Positions 1-12,600 of a stretch of DNA of 64,000 bases are shown here, piece after piece. Origin of the DNA: Typha latifolia (taxonomy: Eukaryota > Streptophyta > Magnoliopsida > Poales > Typhaceae). Each line of letters begins with the position of its first letter. The first letter of the stretch is position 1. Below the pieces are notes generated by a model. It was not told where the DNA came from. It did not search any database and saw only the letters and a program-made list of their open reading frames with translations. The stretch spans positions 2,965,501-3,029,500 of the forward strand of contig CM034102.1 in NCBI GenBank assembly GCA_019914945.1. Direction: 5' to 3'. The position numbers were made by a program, and so were the translations under genes.

Positions 1-648
1 ACTAATTGTGTTTATTAACTATCCGCCCGTCCTGGTGTATTTTGTGCAAAAAGGGTCGAGCATACGGCTTCTTGATTGCAAACAGTGAAAGGATAGGAGG
101 GAATTAATGAGAAATCGTTCGTAATATCATTAAAAGTTTCGAAAACGAAGGCTACCTCAAGTTGATAGTAATGGAAAATTATCTAGATATTTATCTTAAT
201 TGATCACCCACCTCTCAATCATCCATGACCACTACTCCCTCCAAAGTCGAAACATAATTATCACCATGCTTTTATATTTATTGGTCTCACTATATCCACA
301 AAAAGTCTAACATCGTAACTATGTATGGCCATCATCTAATCTTGCATTAATGAAACTCCTCACTAAAAAGCTAGCTAAGACATGGCCAAAATTAATTATT
401 TTTCTCCGAATGAAATAAACGTGCGGCTCTGTAGCAAACTCAGTGTTGAATCTTCCCATGGCGCCTTTATATATTGATATATATAGTAGTCATAATTAAA
501 CACGAAAAATTAGAGAAAAAACCATTCAAAAGGAAATTTAAAGAAGATGATGAAGCCTATGTTTAAACTCCACATCAAGTCATGCTATCGCCTTCCTCAC
601 TTTTCTCAACCATCCCTTAGCTCTGATCACCGGAGAACACCGTTAATG

Positions 649-679
<31 letters not shown>

Positions 680-719
680 AGGCCAGCTAAGTTTACGTTA
701 CGTAAGAATATTATTCGGC
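1..719. other. Intergenic, upstream of the lipoxygenase pseudogene
   Basis: AT-rich non-coding sequence. A TATA-like stretch lies near 465-485 and a CT-rich microsatellite at about 649-679, just before the first recognisable lipoxygenase-like codons. These may be the old promoter and 5' leader of the pseudogene. No gene was seen. Confidence 0.5.
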
Positions 720-2070
720 ATGGAAGGATTTGCTGCGTCTCAGAGAAGCTGCAGCAGTACGTCTATGGCGAAGAACGACGTCGACGTTGATCTGATCAAA
801 GCTGTCGTGACGGTCGAAATGACGGTCGGAGGGATACTAAGCAACCTGGGACTTGAGCAAATGATCCGAATGGTGGAGGGACTTGATTTATTATCTAGAG
901 ATATTTTGATAACTGTTAGTCTTGTTAAAACAAATAATATATAATGATGTCGATCATAATATATAATTATAATTTGCTCTAATATCATGTTAGATAATTA
1001 AATTATTATTTACTTTCATATAGTCTTACTTGCCGGATCAAACCCCTAGGGGTTTGACAAGATTGAGAAAGATAGAGCTTGAAAGCAAGCGCAGCAATGG
1101 CGAGGTAGAAAGGAAGGCCTTTGAAAAGATCCATGACTATATATGATACATACAACGATCTTAGGGATCCGGACTGTGATGAAGATAAAGCTAAACCAAT
1201 CCTCGGCGGTAGCAGGGAGTATCCCTATCCAAGGCGTTGCCGGACCGGCCGGAGAAAGGTAGGAGTTTTTTTAACATAATATCCTATATTTCCATAATCT
1301 AACCCTCCTATTTGGCCTCTAATTTTTACATGATATCTTAAGTTTACTTAAACTAGCCAATCTTTAACAAAATAATATCAAAATAAGAATATTCCGTCAG
1401 AGACACTAAAATTAACCTCTAAAATGAGCAAAATACCCCTCGTAGAAATCGAACATCTTCAATAAAAGTTTTTTAATCGTATAAATGTTTAAGGAAAAAA
1501 AATGGATTAGATCAAACATAGCTGAAAGTCGGGGTGTTAATCGTAAAATTACTAGCATATAGTTTGAACTTTTGCCTCGAATCAGAGATAATTAAACTAC
1601 AATAAAAACAAAACCTAAGATAATTTTAATCAAATTTTTTTTTTTAAATTTATTAGTATCAACCAAAGTTGTCAGGGTCTATGCGTGAATCATTGAATCC
1701 TATATATGCACAGATCCTACATCAGAAACTAGGACGAGGAGCATCGATCTCCATATACGTGCCAAGAGACGAGGCTTTCTCCGTGGTGAAGTCGCTGCAG
1801 TACTTCTCGCCGGTAACCCTCCGATCGCTGCTTAATTCATGCGCTTGTTCCTTCCATCCAGACGGCGATCGTCGACACCAACCTCGGATTCCCTTCCATC
1901 CAGACCGGGTTATCGAAGCGGCCTACGAGAGACTTCATGCAAGATTGAAGGATATTGAAGGGGCGATTGATGCTAGGAACTCAGATCATAAGCTAAGCAA
2001 TATGTTTAGAGCAGGCGTACGACCTTATGAGTTCATGAAGCCTTACTCTAGTCCGGGAAGGTATCCCTAA
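720..2070 (+). pseudogene. Decayed 13-lipoxygenase (plant LOX2-type) pseudogene
   Basis: Three separated blocks resemble successive parts of a plant type-2 (chloroplast 13-) lipoxygenase, an enzyme that oxygenates linolenic acid at the start of jasmonate synthesis. Block 1 (720-944) has the start of the PLAT/beta-barrel region, with AVVTV and GGILSNLGL. Block 2 (about 1034-1258) has a Leu-Pro start, then [24 protein letters not shown], the hallmark end of the N-terminal region; a stop interrupts it near 1144. Block 3 (1669-2070) has IYVPRDEAF and a TLRSLL segment. The expected IVDTNLGFP is present at about 1866-1895 but in another frame, so there is a frameshift. It then jumps to the C-terminal LKDIEGAIDARN and PYEFMKPYSSPG and stops early. 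Nearly the whole catalytic domain, with its iron ligands, is missing. An AT-rich insert (1261-1660) separates blocks 2 and 3. The family call is firm; the LOX2 subtype is an inference. Confidence 0.85.
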
Positions 2071-2380
2071 TAGTATCATTTTTTCTCTTGTTTGCTGCTT
2101 TTGATGTGCATGTGATACTGAGACGGATTGTTGTGCTCTTATGGACCCCTCTTTTTTAATGTAGTAAATATATTGTGTGGTTCTCCATACTCTGTCTATT
2201 TATTTTATCGGCTTATGTGTAAAATATCCGATGGTAAACAGTTCACATGCATCCATGGTAATTAAAGTTCATCAGATATGTGATTAATTTCTTCCATGCA
2301 TTGTCCTGCTTGTGATGATCTATATACATATTGGCCCACGTAATTTAGATCCTGGAACTTTGGGGAACATGTTGGATGGG

Positions 2381-2485
<105 letters not shown>

Positions 2486-2989
2486 GCAAAGCATGCATGG
2501 CTGATCAGAAGAAAGCACCTTGCAAACAGTTAAACCAGCTGTATTTCACAGTTGCGCAGTGCTGCAAGCCTGCAAGATATATGGAGCTATAAAACAAGTA
2601 CAGTTACTTAGTCCTTTGCAAGGACAATCATTGAATGAGCCTTTTGGCCTTCTGTAGTTGAAACTCATTTGACCAAGCATGTAATCTATATAATTAGGTT
2701 CCACAAATTAGATGACCCAATCGTTCCCAAGCTGGAAGATAAAATATTATCATATGAAAAATTACAGACAAGTTAAACTGACAAACTATAGGGTTATTTA
2801 AAAGTTTCCATTACAATTGTGATCTCGTAATGATATGGAAAACAATATTGGTGAGATAGAACAAAGAGAAATGTAGATGTAGGCAGGTTTAGAAGTCTCA
2901 GAAATGATTATGCATTTGAAGACAAAAAGATGCAAGGGAAATTATTGATGGGTATTTTCGTCATTTAGAGAAGTCTCTGGAACCAGGAT

Positions 2990-2992
<3 letters not shown>

Positions 2993-3027
<35 letters not shown>
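2993..3027. repeat. (GA)n microsatellite upstream of stomagen
   Basis: An uninterrupted GA run about 90 bp before the stomagen start codon. GAGA-rich tracts are common in plant core promoters; a role here is inference. A TATA-like TATTATATAA lies at about 3064-3073. Confidence 0.9.
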
Positions 3028-3091
3028 ATTTACTTGCATGGCATTCAGGGTTCCAACGTCTCTTATTATATAACATCCTTCCATCTCTTCT

Positions 3092-3106
3092 ATGGCCACC
3101 TCTTAG
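3092..3106 (+). promoter_or_regulatory. Minimal upstream ORF before the stomagen start
   Basis: A five-codon ORF including the stop (Met-Ala-Thr-Ser) ends 6 bp before the stomagen ATG. It matters only if transcription starts upstream of 3092, which is uncertain because the TATA-like site is close. Confidence 0.35.
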
Positions 3107-3112
3107 TTATAT

Positions 3113-3659
3113 ATGGCCATGAAGAAACCCAAATCTAACCATCTCCTTCTCTTCGTCTTCTTCTGCATGTCTTACATTCTCATTACTTCTTCTCTTTGCA
3201 AAACAGGTACATGCATTCTTTATCTTCTCCATCTTTCCAAATTCTGCATGTGCTTAACTAAACTTCATGAATAATTATATGAGTTAAGAGATCTACAACT
3301 TTTCTCAAGTCGTTTCAGGTTTCGTAGCCGCAAGAGCACCACATACACACACTATGGAGTTCGAATCACAGGTGACATATATCATACTCCCCATAGTAAC
3401 GCATTGAAACTTCTACCTCTTAAACTGTCGTGTTATTATTATCTACATATGTATCTAGAGTACTCTTAGCAAAGAAGAGATGTGGACGTGGAAGGATAAG
3501 AAAACTCCAAGGAGGTTGACGATAGGATCCAGAGCTCCAACTTGCACATATAACGAATGCCGAGGTTGCCGATTAAACTGCAGTCTTAAGCAAGTTCCGG
3601 TCGACGTTAGCGATCCGACGAACAGCGCATACCATTACAGATGCGTGTGCCATAGATGA
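3113..3659 (+). CDS. EPFL9: STOMAGEN / EPIDERMAL PATTERNING FACTOR-like 9 precursor
   Basis: Predicted 115-aa secreted precursor from three exons: 3113-3206, 3319-3371 and 3459-3659. Exon 1 encodes a basic start and a hydrophobic signal peptide (LLLFVFFCMSYILI). Exon 2 encodes a variable propeptide. Exon 3 carries the propeptide end and a 45-residue mature peptide running from IGSRAPTCTYNECRGCR to SAYHYRCVCHR at the stop. The six cysteines (C-x5-C-x2-C-x3-C, then C-x-C) and the ECRGCR and YHYRCVCHR blocks are diagnostic of stomagen rather than EPF1/EPF2. In the known family this peptide is made in leaf mesophyll, competes with EPF1/2 at ERECTA-family/TMM receptors and promotes stomatal formation. 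The mature part contains an Asn-Cys-Ser sequon. The length is close to the known stomagen precursor. Splice sites are GT-AG with phases 1 and 0. The gene appears intact. Confidence 0.93.
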
Positions 3660-4441
3660 ACTACGACATCATGCATGTGTGTTTGCTATTGAATTAATCA
3701 TGCCATTCTCTTCCTAGATAGTTCATGTAGTACTCTGTACTCATCTCAAAGTTGTAATAAGAACTCTCCATTTGAGGTTATCTTGGTGCATTCAGTTTGG
3801 TGCTTTGAAATTAAGATGAGGCGGGGGAAAAATAATTGTCTGAGGTACTAGTCTTTGTTGGATCGGGGAAAGAAGCCACGTGACCTTGGAGTGGTCCCAA
3901 AAGGGAGGGACCCATCAAACTTAAACGGTCTCTGATGTACATTTGGCAAAAATATTGTAGAAAATATAATCATATTTTGATTCAAATTAATCTTTGAAGG
4001 ACATTTTATTAAAAAAAAAAACAGAGAGAATATTGTGACTACGAATTGTTTTTTTTTTTTTTTTAATCTCTTGTTGCAAATATACTGATAAAAAGGAGGC
4101 GATTTGCGAATATCTAAAAGGGAGGTGGTTATTTGCAAAAAGGAGAAGCCAACTAAACTAGCCAACGCATCATCACCCTGTGGGAAGTTAATGTGGTAGT
4201 TGTCAACGGCTACTAAATTTTGCTTCTCCACGAGAACGAGAAGCCAACTCATCACCGCAAAGCAGGCGTGCTGGTCCATCTTCCCCTCCACGCATGTCGT
4301 GCGTACCATTACTCCCCCATTACTCTAACCCGCCTAAAAACTACCCCACTACTCCTCGAAACAAGTCAAAACACCTTAACTCTCTCCCCACCCATCCCCA
4401 GTTCTCCACCATTCTCCCCCTCCGATCCAATCCGAAAGGCC
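3660..4441. other. Intergenic between stomagen and the Rab gene
   Basis: It holds the stomagen 3' UTR (AATAAG-like sequence near 3755), poly-A and poly-T runs near 4010-4065, and a C-rich leader before the Rab start codon. The long open frames here are fortuitous. No further gene was seen. Confidence 0.5.
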
Positions 4442-6466
4442 ATGGAGGAAGACGAGGAAGTCGAGGAGTACCTCTTCAAGGTGGTCATCATAGGCGACTC
4501 TGCCGTCGGCAAATCCAACTTGCTGTCTCGCTACGCGAGGAACGAGTTCAACCTCCATTCCAAGGCCACCATCGGCGTCGAGTTCCAGACGCAGAGCATG
4601 GATATCGACGGGAAGGATGTGAAGGCCCAGATCTGGGACACTGCTGGCCAGGAGAGGTTCCGGGCCGTCACGTCCGCGTACTACCGCGGCGCGTTTGGGG
4701 CGCTCGTCGTCTACGACATCTCCCGCAAATCCACCTTCGATAGCGTGGGGCGATGGCTGCAGGAGCTCAACAGTAGGATTCTTGAGTGCCTTCTTGGTTT
4801 AGAATTTTCTTCTTTCGTGCTTTTATTAGTAATTGCTGAGATTAGGATGCGTTTTGTTAGGTAGATCTGGAGGCTTCCTGCTATTAGGTGGTTTTAGATT
4901 TGGGTTTTACTCAGAAACCTAAGATTTTGAATCCTTCAATCGGGATCTGCATCATTTGCTTGGATTTTGGCTGTTAGATGCTAAAGTCGCTTCCCTTTTC
5001 TTCTTGCTTCTTGGAAGCAGTTATAGGTGTACCTTTCTCGCCCTCTGTTTAGGTTAATTTGATGATATCACTGGAACTATTTAGAAATGGTCAAATTCGC
5101 GCTTTTCTATTTTCTTACTTGTTGAGTTGACTCAGGCTAGAACATCAACATCCCAAGTAATGTATGTAGTTAGATCGAAAATTCATATGAAGGGATATTT
5201 TGGATCTAGATCTACCTCATTTATACGATTATACATTTATTTTTTGAGGAATAAGCACAATTTAAATTGCCTTAAACCTAAGATGCCGGTTCTCTTTTTA
5301 ATTCCTTTCTCTGTTTTGGAGGCCATTCAACTTTAAAAGTACAACTTTTTTATGTGGTCTCTTTAGGTCAGTTTGGATATATCAATGGTTAATCCATATA
5401 GGCATCTGGAAACTATCAAATATTCTCAGGTTTGTCAAATAAAGGTATGTGAAGAATGTCTAGATCTACATTTCACCATTTTGAATACCTGAAAATTTAA
5501 AATTTTGTATAGACCTTCCCAGCGGAGGTGTTTTTTTTTTTAGAATAGTCCCATTAGATTAAGAAAATGAATCGAAGGACATGGAGGTGCCTCTTCTTGG
5601 ACAGTTTATGCAAAATTTGGTTTTGACAATAACATCTTGATGATCATATATTATTAGTACGTTGTCTAATCTTATCTTCGTTAGATAAAGTATCATTCTG
5701 CATCTGAATAGATTCTTCAGGAGAACTAATGTGATTTATTGATGTGCTATTATTCTTTTCTTTTCTTTTCTTTTCTTTTTCTCTATATAGGTAGGTCATA
5801 TTAGTTAAGCAATAGTCCACAAACATTACAATCTCCAGAGTATACTTGTTCTTGCTTGCACATGATAACTTTTCAGTTTCAGTGTCATCATGTGTTTAGT
5901 CAGTAGAAGTCTTTTTCGCCAAATTCATTCTTAGATAATAAAAACAGCTTTCATGTCATTAAGGTGCAGTATTACTAAATTACTCCTGAATTTGTTATTT
6001 TAGAACATTTACTTCCTTCTTTTTTGAATTTTTCATTCAGCAGTTTGGTGTCAGGTTTCATTGAGTCTGTATTTCTTGCTCCAGTTATAATATGATTTTG
6101 AGCTTTAGAAGGAAAAAAAAATCGAGCTTATGGTATTATAATGTAATTGCAGCACATTCAGACACAACTGTTGCAAAGATGCTGGTGGGCAACAAATGTG
6201 ATTTGGAGAACATCAGGGAAGTCTCGGTCGATGAAGGCAAAGCCCTTGCAGAAGCTGAAGGATTGTTCTTTATGGAGACTTCAGCTTTGGATTCCACAAA
6301 TGTAAAGACAGCCTTTGAGCTTGTCATCAAGGAGATCTACACCAATGTTAGCAGGAAGATCCTGAATTCCGATTCCTACAAAGCCGAATTGTCACTCAAC
6401 AGGGTGAGCCTCAATGGTAATGGGGAGGATGAACAAAAACCAACTAGCAAGTTGGGTTGTTGCTAG
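4442..6466 (+). CDS. RABA5: Rab GTPase of the RABA5 (Rab11-related) group
   Basis: Two exons, 4442-4772 and 6153-6466 (phase 1 junction), give a 214-aa protein. In order it has an acidic N-terminus, the P-loop GDSAVGKS (about residues 19-26), the effector loop with [10 protein letters not shown], the switch II motif [10 protein letters not shown], the guanine motifs NKCD and ETSA, and a C-terminal double cysteine (LGCC end) for geranylgeranylation. The Thr before [16 protein letters not shown] is rebuilt across the intron, as in RABA5 proteins. RABA GTPases act in trans-Golgi/recycling-endosome to plasma-membrane traffic and, in some members, in cytokinesis. All nucleotide-binding motifs look intact. 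A longer open frame begins upstream at 4220, but the ATG at 4442 matches the usual RABA5 start. The intron is 1,380 bp and includes a TTTTC repeat near 5754-5779. Confidence 0.95.
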
Positions 6467-7518
6467 AAAAGTTTGCGAGTTATTCAAGCTTCGGGAGTTG
6501 AAGGTGTTTTTGTTTCCATGATTGCTCATAACTTTACATAATCCAAATTGGTTTTTGGTTTGTTACATTTCTTAAAGTGTATTCATATTAAGTTACAGTA
6601 ACTGGGCAACGAGTTATTAGAGATGATTTTTTCGTGTAAGCAAGACTTGTAATTCTCATCATTTAATAAGGTGATCATTATATTATAGAACTGCAAAAGT
6701 GGAGTTATAGATTTCCTTGTTCTACTGTTGCGTGTGTTTTAACATTATTACCAGACGCAAGTGGCTATGCTTATGAATTTTCGCAGTATCAGCCAGACAA
6801 GACTTAATGAGAAATATTGTAGATTATCTACTCCAGTAAATAGGATTTATTCTATTCACAAAGTTTTATTATCAACATAGGAATTTATCTGACATATGAG
6901 TAAGCGATATCATCAAGACTGCTACAGAAGTGAAACAAGTGCCAAAAACTTTTGTAAAATATTTGCTAGTTCATTAAGAACAAAAAGACTATTGGGAAGA
7001 GCAAAGAGTAATAATACTTGGCCAAATCAGGCGACAAAGTATTTGAGTTATAGATTATAATTTATTTAGTTTATATTTATCAAATTGAAGAACTAACAAG
7101 TGCCACCCGACACAATCAATTGAGAGAAGCAACCTTGCACAACAGTCTACTCTATTTCTCCCTTCTTACCCGACCACATCAAGCTGCTCTTGATATTTTG
7201 CGTAAGGTTGTCAAGGATATCTACCTCTTGTAACATTGCCGGGTTCAATGAACAACCCTGGTTTTTTGCAGTTATCACGACCACAAAAATTAAGGGCAAG
7301 ATGCACTAGTTAAATTGTAACTAAAAGACACCGATAAACTAATTTGAGAGCAACACAGTACCTAAGAGCGATTTCTCAAGAAAGAAACATTAATTAGAAG
7401 CAATCTCTCCTTGATAGAAACCACAAGATAACACATAAATCTAAGAAATAAGTTTGCAGGAATCATAACAGGATCCTACAGGTCAAAAGTTTTCAAAAAG
7501 AGCCAAATTGGAAAGTTT
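6467..7518. other. Intergenic between two convergent 3' ends
   Basis: It contains the 3' UTRs of the Rab gene (+) and of eL32 (-), which are transcribed toward each other. It is AT-rich, with no additional gene, RNA or repeat recognised. Confidence 0.5.
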
Positions 7519-9093
<1,575 letters not shown>

Positions 9094-9639
9094 CTCTTCC
9101 TAGAGTGAAACAGATCAAACACTCATAAATCCATCAAAACTAGTTGGAAATAGACTAATAGTACAGGAAACGAAGGTAAACCCAAGAAAAGACAATACCT
9201 TCGGATTTGGGGCGAAGGCGAACAAGCAAGATGAGAGGATGGAAGCGAACGCGGCGCTCGAATGCTTTTTATTTCAAAACCCTAGGAAGGAGAAAGGAAA
9301 TCAGCGGTGATGGGATGCACCGAAAAAGATGGACGGTCGTGATCCTGTAGAAGCTTTATTGGATCACTGAAAGGTAGTTCACATTAGATAATATCCGACC
9401 CGTTTTGCTCCTACTAGCTAGCGGGCATGGATTTGACCCACACAGACCCGGATGATTGCTACTTTAACGGTCCGGATCAAAACCCAATATGCCTAACCCG
9501 GTTATTATGCATGTTTATCCACTCCTCAACACCGCCCTCTCAAGCGAGCAGGAGAAGAGGGAAAAAAAGGACTCGGCTTTCTCCTCTCCTCCATGCTCAC
9601 TTCGACCACCCAATTCCGCCGCCGCAATCGCCCTTCGTA
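9094..9639. promoter_or_regulatory. Divergent promoter region, eL32 / NUMOD3 gene
   Basis: The two start codons are 546 bp apart and point away from each other. A telo-box-like AAAACCCTAG lies at 9276-9285, near the expected eL32 transcription start. Such boxes are typical of plant ribosomal-protein promoters. Whether the region drives both genes together is inference. Confidence 0.5.
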
Positions 9640-12600
9640 ATGCTCGGCGGCTGCTCTGGCGTCCGAGGTGCTACTTGCTGCTCCGCTCTTCTCCCGCGCT
9701 CTGGTGAATTCTCCATTCTATTCTATTTATATACTTCTATACCAAGGTCATTTCTCTATTAGTATTTCCGAGAACTTCCTGTCCAAGGTTTGTTTTTTTT
9801 TTTGGGTTCCTTTGAGGTAGAAGTTTATCTTTTCATTTCCTAGTTGGGTTCTTCGCAATTTGCATGAATTGCGAACGTTGTGTCGTTTGTTTGCAGATAT
9901 CTGCTTAAAAGTGTGTACATTGTCTGTGTCACGAGTCCAATTCCAATTTATTCTTACATAAGCCTGATCAATGGGTTATTATGCGTGTGGTCTATTTAAG
10001 TTTTGGATTAAAGATGCAACAATGAATAGCGAAGTTGGTTGGTGAAAGGGGCCATAAATTGGTTGGCACAACTTTGTTCTTTTAATGTCGAATAGAAATC
10101 AATTATTAAAGTATCCAATGGACTCAAATTAGTCAGATTGGATTGGCTGGCAATACAAGTCTTTGGGCCAAAGTGTAGGTAATGTGGTCATTTTAACTTG
10201 AAAGTTGACAATACAAGCAATTTGGTGACAAGTTATAGATATAACATCTATCAGTTTCCCTTATAAATTTGTTTATATCTTCTTTCTAGTGCTTTTGAGA
10301 CCGGTAAACAAGCAAGACTTGGAACTTACAAATTCGTCTTGAACAGATAGTGACAACAGCATTTCATTTCCCTTCTACCTCGTTTGTTTACCTATGAACA
10401 TTATTTGTATACTTTGTTAATTCTTTGCAGAGATTTTTTCTTTACAACCTTCTGTTTGGAAGTACCTAAGGGGAGAAAAGAATCAACTGCTATGGCATAT
10501 GGAGACATGCCAGAGACTTTCTTTTGTACAGAAAAAAAAGTTAGGATCCCGATGGAAAGACCATGTAAAAGACCCAAACAATACTAATTTCATGGGATGG
10601 TCTATTGAGAAGAAAGGGGTATATCGTATCAAGATTGTTGCTGCTTCTGAGCCAAATTGCTTAGTTTCCACTGTGAATGATGAAGTGCATGATAGAAGTT
10701 CACAACATAGTTCTAATTCTGATTCTCAAGTGTTTCAATCTCCATATGATGAGCCTCCAGAGTTGGATAATAGAGAAAAGTTGAGACGAATGAGAATATC
10801 AAAAGCAAATAAGGGAAATGTTCCATGGAACAAAGGAAGGAAGCACAGTCTAGGTACAAGTTCTTTATATCATTCTTGCCAAATGAAATTCTATTACATT
10901 CTTTTTATTTGCTTCTATCTATCTGCTATGTCCTGTTCACTCATTGTTCTTTGAAATGCATACAGAAACACTTCGACGCATTCGTGAAAGGACTAGAATA
11001 GCAATGCAAGACCCCAAGGTGATGTCATGTAAGAATAATGCAAATTATCAATATTGTTTTTGTTATAATAAAATAATAGATTCGTCCCACAATATGTCAA
11101 TTTTTTTTCACCCCAAAGGAAGTTCATTACTTCTTGACATGGTTGCGCAAGTCAATAATGAAAAACAAGATACAAAACCAGCCAAATGAAGTGATTGTGG
11201 CTCGTGCCACAGTCAAGAGTGATTCAGTATTCGTCCCCCTTTATCTACACTTGTATATGTGCAATGCATGCAAAACGGCAGGATCACTTGATAAATCTAA
11301 GTGGTAAACCTCTAGTTGGAATGGTGGATACTATTTTTCCACTTTGTTTTAGGTTACCTACAGCAATTCAAATTGATAAAATAAGCTGGTTAAAATAGAC
11401 CTTGCTGATTTCATTTTAAGTGTTAATCAACTTGTTTGACTGGCATATAGATATTTGATATCCTTTTATACACTGCTGTCTATTGTAGATTATATGTTTT
11501 ATGTACGAATTTCTTATATTTTTCCCCTCACCCCCTGAAAGGAAAGTATAGCAATTATAAAATAACCATATGCCTACGCATCTTATCTGAGTTATATGAT
11601 TGTTCAATAGTCGATAATGTTAGTATTATTCATGTTCCATCATATAATTGGCATGTTTGATATGCAGGTCAAAATGAAGTTAGTGAACTTGGGACATGCT
11701 CAGAGGTTGGTTTCTCCGGTATAATCTTGATTGTTTTCCAATTCTAAGGGAAAAAGTTAGAATATCCTTTTCCAAGTTGGTCGCTAAAATTTCTATTGGA
11801 TATTTTTCACCACTTCTTTTCTGTAATGGAACAGGTAATACAACTCTTTTGCAAATGCAAATATATATGGATCTAGAAATTAAAATTAACAAAAACCATA
11901 AGAAAATGCCAAGACGAAATTGAGGAGTGATCTGAGATGAGACGGACAAGATTGCCTCTCCACATGTGAGGGACCTGTAAATTATTCCTAGATATACAAT
12001 AAATCTGGGTCAATTCCTTCCTGTTGACACATCTCAGGAAAGGTACTCCATTCATTGGTAACCTAGCATTTTGAAAGCAGTGTTCTAGGAGAATGTTGTT
12101 TTCCATAATAATCATGGTTTCTTTCTCTTTGGTAAAGATTAATTTTTGGATCAAGCCATTTCAATCCCCAATATTATTATGTTTATTCTCTTTCTAATCT
12201 ATATCACTCCTGATTAGTGGTATAGGAATTGGGAAATGATACTTGAATATTTTGATAGTTCTTAAATTGCCATGGCATTTCCAACATTGTGAACTTCATT
12301 ATAACTTATCGGCTGGTGATTTATATTTTCCTTCTAATTGAATTGCAGTGAAGAAACAAGGATAAAAATCGCAGAAGGAGTTAGAGAAGGTTGGCAGCGG
12401 CGCCGGGAGAAGTTGATGGTGCAGGAGGGTTGCTTTTTCGTATGGCAGAACATTATTGCAGAAGCATCTAGGAAAGGTTATGCTGGTGAAGATGAGCTGC
12501 AGTGGAATTCCTACAAAGTCTTGGATGAACAGCTGAAGAGGGAGTGGCTAGAGAGTGTTGAGAAGAGGAAAACAATGACTAGGCTGGCAGGCAGCAGGAG

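Noticed and set aside
3848..4309. 153-codon minus-strand frame
   Set aside because: It runs through poly-A/T runs and the Rab leader, with no recognisable domain.
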